Positions 1-11,960 of a DNA stretch of 64,000 nucleotides are shown piece by piece. Numbering within the stretch: position 1 is the first letter of the stretch; every line of letters begins with the position of its first letter. This DNA comes from Polyodon spathula (lineage: Eukaryota > Chordata > Actinopteri > Acipenseriformes > Polyodontidae), in contig NC_054536.1 of NCBI RefSeq assembly GCF_017654505.1, positions 92,667,970 to 92,731,969 of the forward strand, in the 5' to 3' direction. The notes below the pieces were generated by a model. The model did not search any database, had not been told where the DNA came from, and saw only the letters and a program-made list of their open reading frames with translations. A program made the position numbers and the translations under genes.

Positions 1-137
1 TCTAGGTGAAGGTGTTTATTGTATTGCAGTTATACTCGTATTGTTATTTGGGTCTCCTGGATCCACGTTAATAAAGCCTATCTGCAATGCCAGAGCAGTG
101 AAAGGGCGGCTCTGTTCAATCGCCCCGTTCAGATAGC

Positions 138-449
138 ATGGCTCCACCCCAGAGGAAATGCAGATCGAAGATGTTTGCGGTATCGGGATGCATGTTGCTG
201 CTTGCCTTGTGGTATGGACCTGTATTTGCTTCGGTACCCAGGGAGAGGACTGGCCACAGCGGGCACAACGCCGGGTACACGAGTGACGGCAAGCAGTTGC
301 CCATCATGGTACTGATGCCGATGAATGAGACAGCGCCTATGAGCAACATCGGTCAGGGGATCCACCCGGCTGTCATGCTAGCTATTCAGCACATTAACGA
401 GTCCAAGCTGTATTCTTTCTCGTTGATCCCCGAAATTTACGACACAGAG
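138..449 (+). CDS. First coding exon of a GABA-B receptor subunit 2-like gene (partial)
   Basis: The frame opens at ATG 138 and runs 104 codons to GAG 447-449, followed directly by a GT donor (gtaacc), so the exon ends in phase 0. Residues 1-32 look like a signal peptide: a basic stretch (KCRSK), a hydrophobic core (MLLLALWYGPVFA) and a likely cleavage after Ala. Residues from about 53 match the start of the class C GPCR bilobed ligand-binding domain: LPIMVLMPM, then IGQGIHPAV, LAIQHINES and IYDTE. This is the order and spacing I know from GABBR2 (IMGLMP, IGRGVLPAV, LAIEQI, LYDTE). NET and NES are possible N-glycosylation sites. GABBR2 is the subunit of the heterodimeric GABA-B receptor that couples to G protein. 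The open frame continues past the donor to a stop near 560, but that part is unlike any receptor. No exon 2 was recognised in the window. A second ATG at 171 is shared with the related exon at 9654. Confidence 0.72.
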
Positions 450-1023
450 GTAACCGGCAGTATTTTGGTCTTTATGGAGTTGCTGTTTATTGGTGGTCAA
501 CATTATGTCAACACGATAAGCTGGTGGAGGGCAGTGCATTATTATACTGTGAAGTCGTAGTGTTGCAGGTGCTGTCCATTATAATTCCGAGATGGGTCCA
601 GATTACCTGTGCAGTCGTTATTTTACACATACACGGTACTCCTTGTATTGCATATCCTAGTATTATGTAATACACTCTATTAATTCAATAGATTGATAGT
701 GCACAACACAAAAACAAACATTTATTGCAACAAGCATAACTAAAATAAGACGACAAGGGTGTAGATTTGTTTTAGGATTTGAGTGCTGTAGAAATAAAAA
801 AAAAAAAAAAAAGCCTTGATCATTCTCATTTTATTTGACGACTGTTAGTATGGTTTATGACTTTCTCTATCAATAAAATGTATAAGAAAACATTGATTTG
901 CAGTCCTTGACCATTGCGCATACTTCAGAGAATGCCCCTCACGCACCGTGCAGTTATGCAAGCATTGGCGTTACGATTCCACTGGTCTTTGGTTAATCAA
1001 TGTAATGAAATGATACAATTTTA

Positions 1024-1060
<37 letters not shown>

Positions 1061-2649
1061 GGCAAATACTCACTGGGAACTTCTCGTTGACGCTGGCTGC
1101 ACTTTATTACAAAAGAAGACAACATATTGAATCTCTTTGCAATAAAAGAAAGGGGGGGGGGATATATTCGTGCAGTAATCAGATAAACAGACATTAATAA
1201 TTGCTTACAAGCATGTTTACTATAGAAATACAAAAATATGTTGGAATTATAACCTTTGATTTATGTATCTATGCAGAACTTCTACAGGTCTTCGCTGCTC
1301 TCAAATTCAACAATAATGTCAGTTTTGCTTTTGGCTTGAGATAGGGCATCTTATGCAGGTAATACATGCTATTTGGAAAGATGGAATAGGAATTTGTCTA
1401 CAAAATTCTAAGGCTTTTTTTTTTTTTTTTTTTTTTTAAGTGTTACATGGGGGCTGTTGATTTTCTGTTTTACCTGAAGAGGGCAGTAATTTCTTATTCC
1501 AAATAGCATCATGCAGTTTTTCTGGGATTCCTCAAGCTAGCAAATTAAAACACACATAAGGGTTTTGTAATTATTTTAATTACTTCTAAGGTTTATCAGC
1601 TTGTCCATGTCTTTATCAGGAGCTGAGTGGTATATGCTTAAAATAATAATAATACCTGTTAAATTCAGGCGGACAGATTCGAAAATGTGGCAGTGTCATG
1701 TAGCATAGACTGGAGAAGCTAGTTTGCTATGGAGTATGAATATGAATGTGCAATGGTTGTAGATCCTTCTATTTAACAATGTGATATGCAACAAATGGTA
1801 GCATTACCCATGGATCTGCTGTAGCTTAATTATCCAGGGGGGAAATACTCAACACAAGAGTGTGGGTACTCATATAAGCAGACAGTTGGAGTAGACTTGT
1901 GTTTTGTTTGGTTTTTATTTTCCTACACTAAACATTACAATTTAGACAATTTGAGTGCCAGTGAATAAATATCGATTACCAACTCACCAGAAACAAGGAA
2001 GATGAAAATACTGAGTGTTTGTTAGATATAATGACAAGCATTAATAAATATTACCCTATGCAGTAACTGCTGTTTAGAGGGAGTTTTGTATCCTAACAAA
2101 AGGTGTGATGTTGTAAAGAAACTGGTATAAACAAACAAAAAAAAAAAACGCATGAACAAATGAACACATTTTACAAAACGGTCCAAATGAAACAATACAC
2201 AATAAGGGCTGAAATACCCCTCTATTTTGTAATGTAACAGGCACCCTTTGGTAGGTGTTTGCCCCTCTTAAAAGATAAAATACACTTTACGTGAATAAAA
2301 TTTTAATCTGCCATAGTATCACAGAAGAGACTTTTGGGTAGGGATGAAAGTCTGGGATCTTAAAAAAATAAATAATTTATTATTGAGATCGAGAGCTTTC
2401 TTACACGTTGGACAAGTAGTGGAAGTGTGTCAGTGTTGCACATACCGTGCACCTTCTTCAATTGATTTTCCATCATCCCCCACACACTTCCTGGCAAACA
2501 GCTTTGAGAAGTTTTTTCAGTTTTTTAAATTATTTATAAAACTAAAAGTTCAATTTTTTTAATAATGCTATTTCCAGATTTTTTCAATCTAATAGAATTT
2601 GCTTTCAATATAGCTACCGACAGTGGTTCTCAAACATACAATACCCTAA
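450..2649. other. AT-rich non-coding spacer or intron with homopolymer runs
   Basis: No coding potential is visible after the splice donor at 450. The stretch holds A runs at about 796-812 (17) and 1025-1059 (35), and a T run near 1416-1438. It also has a short G run near 1152. The 35-base A run could be the tail of an old retroposed copy on the + strand, but the sequence before it has no recognisable body. Confidence 0.5.
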
Positions 2650-2775
2650 GCTAAGGTATACAGCTATCCCATTAACCGCAGGCAGGCGCATCACACAAGG
2701 GGAGGCAATCCATACACAGGTGGAGGGCTGGCGCGAACCCGGGACCGCTTGCACTTAAGCCACTGTACAAAAGAG
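2650..2775 (-). mobile_element. tRNA-derived SINE fragment
   Basis: Read on the minus strand, the segment starts with a tRNA-like head. It has an A-box-like stretch (acagtggcttaagtg) and a B-box-like ggttcgcgcc about 20 bases later. The block is clearly more GC-rich than its surroundings. The 3' body is short and its tail is not clear, so this is probably a truncated copy. It is not a functional tRNA gene, because no acceptor-stem pairing is evident. Confidence 0.45.
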
Positions 2776-3309
2776 CCGGCATACACTATATTACTAACAT
2801 AGTCAAGTTTCAATCACATGCTGCACAATTCCCATTTAAACGATTTCCACTGCTGTTATATCATTATATTATATGTAAAACTGCAATATTAAAAAAAAAT
2901 TTAGACACAAAAAGTAGACTTCAGGCATTTTTTTTTTTAAATCCCTGCTATTGTAGTTTATTTGCAGTGATGTGGCAAAAGGCTTATTTTTTCAAAGTAA
3001 TAGCATTATTGGGGTTTATGTATGTTTTTTTTTTATTTCAATATTTGGTGAATCAAATCACGGCTTGTATAAATCTCACCGCTGTTTTCCCCTGCGGTAA
3101 TTATCGACCCCTTTATTAACATCACTAAATACTGTAGAAGCTATAATAACCTTACAGTGAACAGAGGTTCCCCTAATCTAGTTGTTAAGATAGGAAGTGA
3201 TGTAGGTGGCCTGCGACATTTAAGCTTTTTAAAGAGAAATGCGTTCATTAACCACCTCATCGACTCAATTTCAAACCATTAACGGGTTGATTTAATTAAC
3301 ACGTTTTGT

Positions 3310-6300
3310 TTGAGAATCACTTGCTGCTGAAGTACTCGTTACTGCACCACGAGTTCAATACAATAACACTGGTGTTTGAGAATCGCTTGCTGCTAAAGCT
3401 CTCGTTACTGCACCACGAGTTCAATACAATAACACTGGTGTTTGAGAATCACTTGCCGCTAAAGCTCTCGTTACTGTACCACGAGTTCGATACAGTAACA
3501 CTGGTGTTTGAGAATCGCTTGCTGCTAAAGCTGTCGTTACTGCACCACGAGTTCAATACAATAACACTGGTGTTTGAGAATCGCTTGCTGCTAAAGCTGT
3601 CGTTACTGCACCACGAGTTCGATACAGTAACACTGGTGTTTGAGAATCACTTGCTGCTAAAGCTCTCGTTACTGCACCACAAGTTCAATACAGTAACACT
3701 GGTGTTTGAGAACCACTTGCTGCTGAAGCTCTCGTTACTGCACCACGAGTTCAATACAATAACACTGGTGTTTGAGAATCGCTTGCTGCTAAAGCTGTCG
3801 TTACTGCACCACGAGTTCGATACAATAACACTGGTGTTTGAGAATCACTTGCTGCTAAAGCTCTCGTTACTGCACCACGAGTTCAATACAGTAACACTGG
3901 TGTTTGAGAATCGCTTGCTGCTAAAGCTCTCGTTACTGCACCACGAGTTCAATACAATAACACTGGTGTTTGAGAATCACTTGCTGCTAAAGCTCTCGTT
4001 ACTGCACCACGAGTTCAATACAATAACACTGGTGTTTGAGAATCGCTTGCTGCTAAAGCTCTCGTTACTGCACCACGAGTTCAATACAATAACACTGGTG
4101 TTTGAGAATCACTTGCTGCTAAAGCTCTCGTTACTGCACCACGAGTTCAATACAATAACACTGGTGTTTGAGAATCGCTTGCTGCTAAAGCTCTCGTTAC
4201 TGCACCACGAGTTCAATACAATAACACTGGTGTTTGAGAATCGCTTGCTGCTAAAGCTCTCGTTACTGCACCACGAGTTCAATACAATAACACTGGTGTT
4301 TGAGAATCGCTTGCTGCTAAAGCTCTCGTTACTGCACCACGAGTTCAATACAATAACACTGGTGTTTGAGAATCGCTTGCTGCTAAAGCTCTCGTTACTG
4401 CACCACGAGTTCAATACAATAACACTGGTGTTTGAGAATCGCTTGCTGCTAAAGCTCTCGTTACTGCACCACGAGTTCAATACAATAACACTGGTGTTTG
4501 AGAATCGCTTGCTGCTAAAGCTCTCGTTACTGCACCACGAGTTCAATACAATAACACTGGTGTTTGAGAATCGCTTGCTGCTAAAGCTCTCGTTACTGCA
4601 CCACGAGTTCAATACAATAACACTGGTGTTTGAGAATCGCTTGCTGCTAAAGCTCTCGTTACTGCACCACGAGTTCAATACAATAACACTGGTGTTTGAG
4701 AATCGCTTGCTGCTAAAGCTCTCGTTACTGCACCACGAGTTCAATACAATAACACTGGTGTTTGAGAATCGCTTGCTGCTAAAGCTCTCGTTACTGCACC
4801 ACGAGTTCAATACAATAACACTGGTGTTTGAGAATCGCTTGCTGCTAAAGCTCTCGTTACTGCACCACGAGTTCAATACAATAACACTGGTGTTTGAGAA
4901 TCGCTTGCTGCTAAAGCTCTCGTTACTGCACCACGAGTTCAATACAATAACACTGGTGTTTGAGAATCACTTGCTGCTAAAGCTCTCGTTACTGCACCAC
5001 GAGTTCAATACAATAACACTGGTGTTTGAGAATCGCTTGCTGCTAAAGCTCTCGTTACTGCACCACGAGTTCAATACAATAACACTGGTGTTTGAGAATC
5101 GCTTGCTGCTAAAGCTCTCGTTACTGCACCACGAGTTCAATACAATAACACTGGTGTTTGAGAATCGCTTGCTGCTAAAGCTCTCGTTACTGCACCACGA
5201 GTTCAATACAATAACACTGGTGTTTGAGAATCACTTGCTGCTAAAGCTCTCGTTACTGCACCACGAGTTCAATACAATAACACTGGTGTTTGAGAATCGC
5301 TTGCTGCTAAAGCTCTCGTTACTGCACCACGAGTTCAATACAATAACACTGGTGTTTGAGAATCACTTGCTGCTAAAGCTCTCGTTACTGCACCACGAGT
5401 TCAATACTAACACTGGTGTTTGAGAATCACTTGCTGCTAAAGCTCTCGTTACTGCACCACGAGTTCAATACAATAACACTGGTGTTTGAGAATCGCTTGC
5501 TGCTAAAGCTCTCGTTACTGCACCACGAGTTCAATACAATAACACTGGTGTTTGAGAATCGCTTGCTGCTAAAGCTCTCGTTACTGCACCACGAGTTCAA
5601 TACAATAACACTGGTGTTTGAGAATCGCTTGCTGCTAAAGCTCTCGTTACTGCACCACGAGTTCAATACAATAACACTGGTGTTTGAGAATCACTTGCTG
5701 CTAAAGCTCTCGTTACTGCACCACGAGTTCAATACAATAACACTGGTGTTTGAGAATCACTTGCTGCTAAAGCTCTCGTTACTGCACCACGAGTTCAATA
5801 CAATAACACTGGTGTTTGAGAATCGCTTGCTGCTAAAGCTCTCGTTACTGCACCACGAGTTCAATACAATAACACTGGTGTTTGAGAATCACTTGCTGCT
5901 AAAGCTCTCGTTACTGCACCACGAGTTCAATACAATAACACTGGTGTTTGAGAATCACTTGCTGCTAAAGCTCTCGTTACTATACCACGAGTTCAATACA
6001 ATAACACTGGTGTTTGAGAATCACTTGCTGCTAAAGCTCTCGTTACTGCACCACGAGTTCAATACAATAACACTGGTGTTTGAGAATCGCTTGCTGCTAA
6101 AGCTCTCGTTACTGCACCACGAGTTCAATACAATAACACTGGTGTTTGAGAATCGCTTGCTGCTAAAGCTCTCGTTACTGCACCACGAGTTCAATACAAT
6201 AACACTGGTGTTTGAGAATCACTTGCTGCTAAAGCTCTCGTTACTGCACCACGAGTTCAATACAATAACACTGGTGTTTGAGAATCGCTTGCTGCTAAAG

Positions 6301-8518
6301 CTCATTGTAACACTGTTTGAAATCGCTTGCTGCTAAAGCTCTCGTTACTGCACCACGAGTTCAATACAATAACACTGGTGTTTGAGAATCGCTTGCTGCT
6401 AAAGCTCTCGTTACTGCACCACGAGTTCAATACAATAACACTGGTGTTTGAGAATCGCTTGCTGCTAAAGCTCTCGTTACTGCACCACGAGTTCAATACA
6501 ATAACACTGGTGTTTGAGAATCACTTGCTGCTAAAGCTCTCGTTACTGCACCACGAGTTCAATACAATAACACTGGTGTTTGAGAATCACTTGCTGCTAA
6601 AGCTCTCGTTACTGCACCACGAGTTCAATACAATAACACTGGTGTTTGAGAATCACTTGCTGCTAAAGCTCTCGTTACTGCACCACGAGTTCAATACAAT
6701 AACACTGGTGTTTGAGAATCGCTTGCTGCTAAAGCTCTCGTTACTGCACCACGAGTTCAATACAATAACACTGGTGTTTGAGAATCGCTTGCTGCTAAAG
6801 CTCTCGTTACTGCACCACGAGTTCAATACAATAACACTGGTGTTTGAGAATCGCTTGCTGCTAAAGCTCTCGTTACTGCACCACGAGTTCAATACAATAA
6901 CACTGGTGTTTGAGAATCGCTTGCTGCTAAAGCTCTCGTTACTGCACCACGAGTTCAATACAATAACACTGGTGTTTGAGAATCGCTTGCTGCTAAAGCT
7001 CTCGTTACTGCACCACGAGTTCAATACAATAACACTGGTGTTTGAGAATCGCTTGCTGCTAAAGCTCTCGTTACTGCACCACGAGTTCAATACAATAACA
7101 CTGGTGTTTGAGAATCGCTTGCTGCTAAAGCTCTCGTTACTGCACCACGAGTTCAATACAATAACACTGGTGTTTGAGAATCGCTTGCTGCTAAAGCTCT
7201 CGTTACTGCACCACGAGTTCAATACAATAACACTGGTGTTTGAGAATCGCTTGCTGCTAAAGCTCTCGTTACTGCACCACGAGTTCAATACAATAACACT
7301 GGTGTTTGAGAATCGCTTGCTGCTAAAGCTCTCGTTACTGCACCACGAGTTCAATACAATAACACTGGTGTTTGAGAATCGCTTGCTGCTAAAGCTCTCG
7401 TTACTGCACCACGAGTTCAATACAATAACACTGGTGTTTGAGAATCGCTTGCTGCTAAAGCTCTCGTTACTGCACCACGAGTTCAATACAATAACACTGG
7501 TGTTTGAGAATCGCTTGCTGCTAAAGCTCTCGTTACTGCACCACGAGTTCAATACAATAACACTGGTGTTTGAGAATCGCTTGCTGCTAAAGCTCTCGTT
7601 ACTGCACCACGAGTTCAATACAATAACACTGGTGTTTGAGAATCACTTGCTGCTAAAGCTCTCGTTACTGCACCACGAGTTCAATACAATAACACTGGTG
7701 TTTGAGAATCGCTTGCTGCTAAAGCTCTCGTTACTGCACCACGAGTTCAATACAATAACACTGGTGTTTGAGAATCGCTTGCTGCTAAAGCTCTCGTTAC
7801 TGCACCACGAGTTCAATACAATAACACTGGTGTTTGAGAATCGCTTGCTGCTAAAGCTCTCGTTACTGCACCACGAGTTCAATACAATAACACTGGTGTT
7901 TGAGAATCACTTGCTGCTAAAGCTCTCGTTACTGCACCACGAGTTCAATACAATAACACTGGTGTTTGAGAATCGCTTGCTGCTAAAGCTCTCGTTACTG
8001 CACCACGAGTTCAATACAATAACACTGGTGTTTGAGAATCACTTGCTGCTGAAGCTCTCGTTACTGCACCACGAGTTCAATACAATAACACTGGTGTTTG
8101 AGAATCACTTGCTGCTAAAGCTCTCGTTACTGTTCAATACAATAACACACCACGAGTTCAATACAATAACACTGGTGTTTGAGAATCGCTTGCTGCTAAA
8201 GCTCTCGTTACTGCACCACGAGTTCAATACAATAACACTGGTGTTTGAGAATCACTTGCTGCTGAAGCTCTCGTTACTGCACCACGAGTTCAATACAATA
8301 ACACTGGTGTTTGAGAATCGCTTGCTGCTAAAGCTCTCGTTACTGCACCACGAGTTCAATACAATAACACTGGTGTTTGAGAATCACTTGCTGCTGAAGC
8401 TCTCGTTACTGCACCACGAGTTCGATACAGTAACACTGGTGTTTGAGAATCACTTGCTGCTAAAGCTCTCGTTACTGCACCACAAGTTCGATACAGTAAC
8501 ACTGGTGTTTGAGAATCC
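3310..8518. repeat. 66-bp minisatellite array, about 79 copies
   Basis: A unit of 66 bp repeats head to tail for 5.2 kb. Because 66 is divisible by three and the unit has no stop, long open frames appear: 3306-5423, 5416-6336 and 6327-8537 on +, and several on the minus strand. On + the translation is a 22-residue repeat (VFENRLLLKLSLLHHEFNTI plus TL). I take this as a by-product of the period and not as a protein. Edge units (3310-3900 and 8380-8518) are more diverged than central ones, as expected when homogenisation acts mainly inside the array. Three irregular joints occur near 5407, 6303-6325 and 8131-8160. Within each unit CTCGT and ACGAG can form a 5-bp stem around a 9-base loop, and AACA with TGTT can form a second small stem. 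Confidence 0.95.
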
Positions 8519-9450
8519 TGCCCATATAGCTTGGTAACAAACATGTTAATAAAATGGACAGTAAGTGTTGCTGTAGCGTTATAAACCAAGTGTAAAGAGC
8601 AATAAAATAAATGATTCCTTTTGAACTCATGAACCAGATTGGGTGATCCTATTACCTCAATCTTAAATTTTTTATGAACTTGATGCTAGTTATCACAGAA
8701 ATCGCTACAAACTTTAAAAACACTTGTTTCTCAGGCTGAACTTTTGTTTTTAATAAACAGTCTGTCATTAGACAGTACATCAGCACAGACGACACACTGA
8801 GGACGAGGTTCATCTGCAGGGCCAACAAAGAGAAATCCAGTTTCCGGTAACTTTATTCATATTTACTTTTTTTGGTGTTTCGATGATGATGCACCTGTAC
8901 AATCTTTTGTCATGCAACATGAATCGATTCGTTATGTACTAAACAAGAGTGCAATGCGGTGGGTACAGGAACTGAATCTTAAACACAAAATCACCTATCA
9001 TTGGATTTCTGCATTATTAAGCATGATTTTCCTGACTATCATAGGTAAACAAAAAAATCTAAAGAATTGTTGAGTTTCTAAACTTCACATTTATACTTTA
9101 TTTTGAAATGTTTTATTATGGCTATAATTACTGTATTATTAGAACGTTCAACGCGCCCCCACCCCACCCTACAAAGTTTGACACTCCCCCCCAGGGGGGC
9201 GCAGCTACCTTGTTGAGAGCCTCTAATCTAATCCCTTCTCATCAATTTGCATGCAAGAACAGAGCTTTCTTGCATTGCATTTCATTGAAAAACAGTATCA
9301 TTTCCCCAGATTTAAATTGAGCATAAATAGACTGATCCTATCTCAAGCCCCTCAATCTGAATTTCAAGGTAGTATTTAATATGCATTTATTTTCTCCCAG
9401 AGAACCGAACAAAAACAAATTGCAATGGTGACCTGTGAGCTGGGATTGTA
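8519..9450. other. Spacer between minisatellite and second receptor exon
   Basis: Mostly AT-rich sequence without coding potential. A C-rich stretch (about 9153-9205, with runs of C then G) lies 250 bp upstream of the TATA box and could be part of a proximal promoter. Nothing else is recognisable. Confidence 0.4.
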
Positions 9451-9459
9451 TTGAGCCGG

Positions 9460-9467
9460 TATAAATA
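9460..9467 (+). promoter_or_regulatory. Candidate TATA box for the 9654 exon
   Basis: TATAAATA lies 187 bp before the ATG at 9654, which would put transcription start near 9490 and leave a 5' leader of about 160 bases without an intron. The leader is purine-rich with GA repeats close to the start codon. The placement fits a core promoter, but this is only a sequence match. Confidence 0.4.
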
Positions 9468-9653
9468 ATCAGCCCTAGGCGGCTCTTGATCCCTTAATCA
9501 TACTCAGCAGTCTCTGAGGTACAGGGCCCCTTGTGGGCCGGGACAGCAGCAACAGGAGATCCAGCTTAAGAAGAGGCTTTAAGGACCGCTGCCCCTAGAG
9601 AGACCGAGAACCAAGGGAGACACTTTACCAGAGAGAGAGACAGAGGCGATAAG

Positions 9654-9896
9654 ATGGCCGTCAGGAGACAAGCTACAAAGATGTTTGCCTTCTTCTTCCT
9701 CCTGAGAGAGCCTATATTTTGTGAATGCCTCTACTCCTTCCCTGTCATGTGGCTCATGCCAGTGAGCACCTTTCCTGGCCGTGCCAATCTCACTGCAGAG
9801 GTCATGCCCGCCATTCACCTTGCTCTGCACCATCTGAGGAAACACCCCTCTGCCCTCAAGGACTGTGGAATCCAATTTTATCTGGAGGATACCCAG
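9654..9896 (+). CDS. Second GABA-B receptor-like first exon (partial)
   Basis: ATG 9654 has a favourable context (gataagATGg). The exon runs 81 codons to CAG 9894-9896, followed by GT (gtaacc), again phase 0. The protein starts with a short hydrophobic stretch (MFAFFFLL) that may be a signal peptide. Then FPVMWLMPV, NLTAEVMPAIHLALHHL and FYLEDTQ align position by position with IMVLMPM, IHPAVMLAIQHI and IYDTE of the exon at 138. The two exons also share 11 identical bases around an internal ATG (aagatgtttgc at 171 and 9681) and the same donor sequence. This supports an origin by duplication. The ligand-binding start is shorter and more diverged than in the first copy. NLT is a possible glycosylation site. 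The following exons are not in view. It could be an alternative first exon, a second receptor gene or a decaying duplicate. Confidence 0.6.
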
Positions 9897-11239
9897 GTAA
9901 CCTTTCACTTTGCTATTAGTGACTTGTAGATGGTACATTGCGAGGAAGTGACAGCTGCTGTGAGACTATAGGAATACACACAGACACACTTATATAGGTA
10001 GTCTATACAAACACATGTATGCACACACATGCACTGCAGCATTGGTGAGGAAGTTATGTGGCTGACCTGTCAAATATTCATAATCTGTCAAATTTAGTTT
10101 TTCCACATCAATGAGAAAGCTGTTCCTTTCTCCAGAGACAAAGCGAACGCAAAAGGAAGATTGTATTCCCTATTGCTTTGCTTTCTTACTCCTTGCTAAT
10201 CTCTGAAGCCTTTTAAACGATAATAAATAGCTCTAATGACAGGCTTTTATGAAATAGTCAATTTACCTTATAAAATTAATAATTACGCTTAAAATTAGGA
10301 GAGTTTCCCTAAATGTACAATGCAAAGAGAGTGCATGTATATATCATCTTGTATATGTTTTTAATGTCTTTAAAAACATACTCTAGAAGTCAAGCATTGT
10401 GCATTCTATTGATGTGTGGATGTGTGTGTGTTTGTAATGCATTTGTCTTATAATGCTGCATCTTTTAATAGATTAGAGCAATTCAATAAACTGCAGTATT
10501 ATTTTGGAGATAGCTTATCCTAAACTGTAGATGCCTTTCATTTGGTTATAATTCAGTTAATTATGGGGTTAATTGTATGTGTTTGCTTGACAAACAGATA
10601 GGCATTTTGCTTGTGATATTTAATCAAAGGCTAAACATAACAGACTGTCCAGCACATTTTTCAGATAACTTTTGAACCTTGGTTTAATGGATATCCCACA
10701 TTCTGAAGATGATAAAGTTTTGAGTCTTGAATTGAGTGCTGATACCCGTTGGCAACTAGACATAATGCAGTTTTAGGCTATATATTTATTAAAGTTGAAC
10801 TTTCTTATAAATGACTTGCTTTCAAATACAGTTTCTGATTTATGAGGAGCAAATAAAATGTCAGCAGATCCACCACTGTTTACCTTTTCACTTTCATGAT
10901 ATTTTCTTTTTAACTCCAGAACAACTTAATTCACATCATAAGAATTGAACAATAGAAAAACTGAAAAGATAGCCTATAGGGGTCCAGCCCCATCTTTTTT
11001 TGACATAAAACACATTTAAACAAAATCTTTGGAAAATGTGATTTTTTTTTTTTTTAAATCTATGTATTTTATTAACTTTGATTGTTTCATACTAGCTTAC
11101 CAATTCCATTTTCTTTAGTTTTCAATAAACTGTGAAACCATACAGTAGCACAGCATTACAAATATGTTACATTAAAAATCAGGATTCCTCTCTTAAAATC
11201 AAGGCTAATTTATATTTCTCAGGCCAAATGGCAGTTTTG
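9897..11239. other. Intronic or intergenic spacer
   Basis: AT-rich sequence downstream of the second donor. I see no exon, RNA gene or mobile element. A T run lies near 11041-11055. Confidence 0.4.
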
Positions 11240-11960
11240 TGCTTGTGACTTTAGTAAGATGACATGCTTTGGAAGATGACATTGGTTTCCCCTTGGCTCG
11301 CAGAGGTGAGACAGAACCGACTGGCCTCCAAGGCTGGGAAGCAAGCATTACTTCCCAAGGACAAAATGAAGAGAAGGATAGAGGATACATTTGAGAAGAC
11401 TAGAAGTCGTCGTCACCCCAACTAACAAGGAATGCCTATGCTTCAGGAGCTTGGCACAGCCAGACCTCAGAGACAGAGCCTTACGGGGCGACAGGAATTC
11501 TGAAAGAGAGAAGCAAATGAGCATGCAAAGGAGGGGCCAGGAACACTAGCATAGATGAAAGCAAGCTTGTTAGTAAAGAATACAGGGTTTCCCCCCTGGC
11601 TCAGGGAGAGCCACCCTCTCAGAGGACAGATTGAACCAATTGTGGCTCCAAGGCTGAAGAGCATGCATGCTGGCCCCAAGGGGATCATAGTGATAGAAAA
11701 TGGAGATTTGAGAAAGAGTGCAGAGTTTCCCTCTGGCTCAGGGAGAGCCACCCTCTCAGAGGAGAGACAGAACCGATCGACCTCCGAGGCTGGGAGCTTG
11801 TATACTGCCCCAGGGGGAAACCTGGAATGATAGAAAGATTATAAAGATAGATTTGGCTCTCAAATCTCGGAGGTTGAGGCCAGCTCGGCTAGGCCTAAGG
11901 TTGGGACGTGAATATCTCTTGTCCCCCAGAGGGAGACCATTGTGGAGGTGACACTGTGTT
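11240..11960. repeat. Diverged tandem repeat of roughly 145 bp, 4-5 copies
   Basis: A GC-richer block in which the same phrases recur: ggtttccc..tggctc, cagagg, agacagaaccga, ctccaaggctg and tgatagaaa. Clear starts lie at about 11283, 11585 and 11730, the last two about 143-145 bp apart. A weaker copy starts at about 11850 and another may lie near 11440. Short frames here (such as 11555-11830) have no recognisable domain and shift between copies, so I treat the block as non-coding repeat. Its origin is unclear; it could be a tandemly amplified piece of a retroelement leader. Confidence 0.55.

Noticed and set aside
3310..8518. CRISPR-like array
   Set aside because: The units are contiguous with no unique spacers, and the DNA is vertebrate.
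3306..8537. Long + strand frames of 705, 306 and 736 codons as a repetitive protein gene
   Set aside because: They coincide exactly with the 66-bp minisatellite, have no start context, and open frames also exist on the opposite strand. The period explains them.
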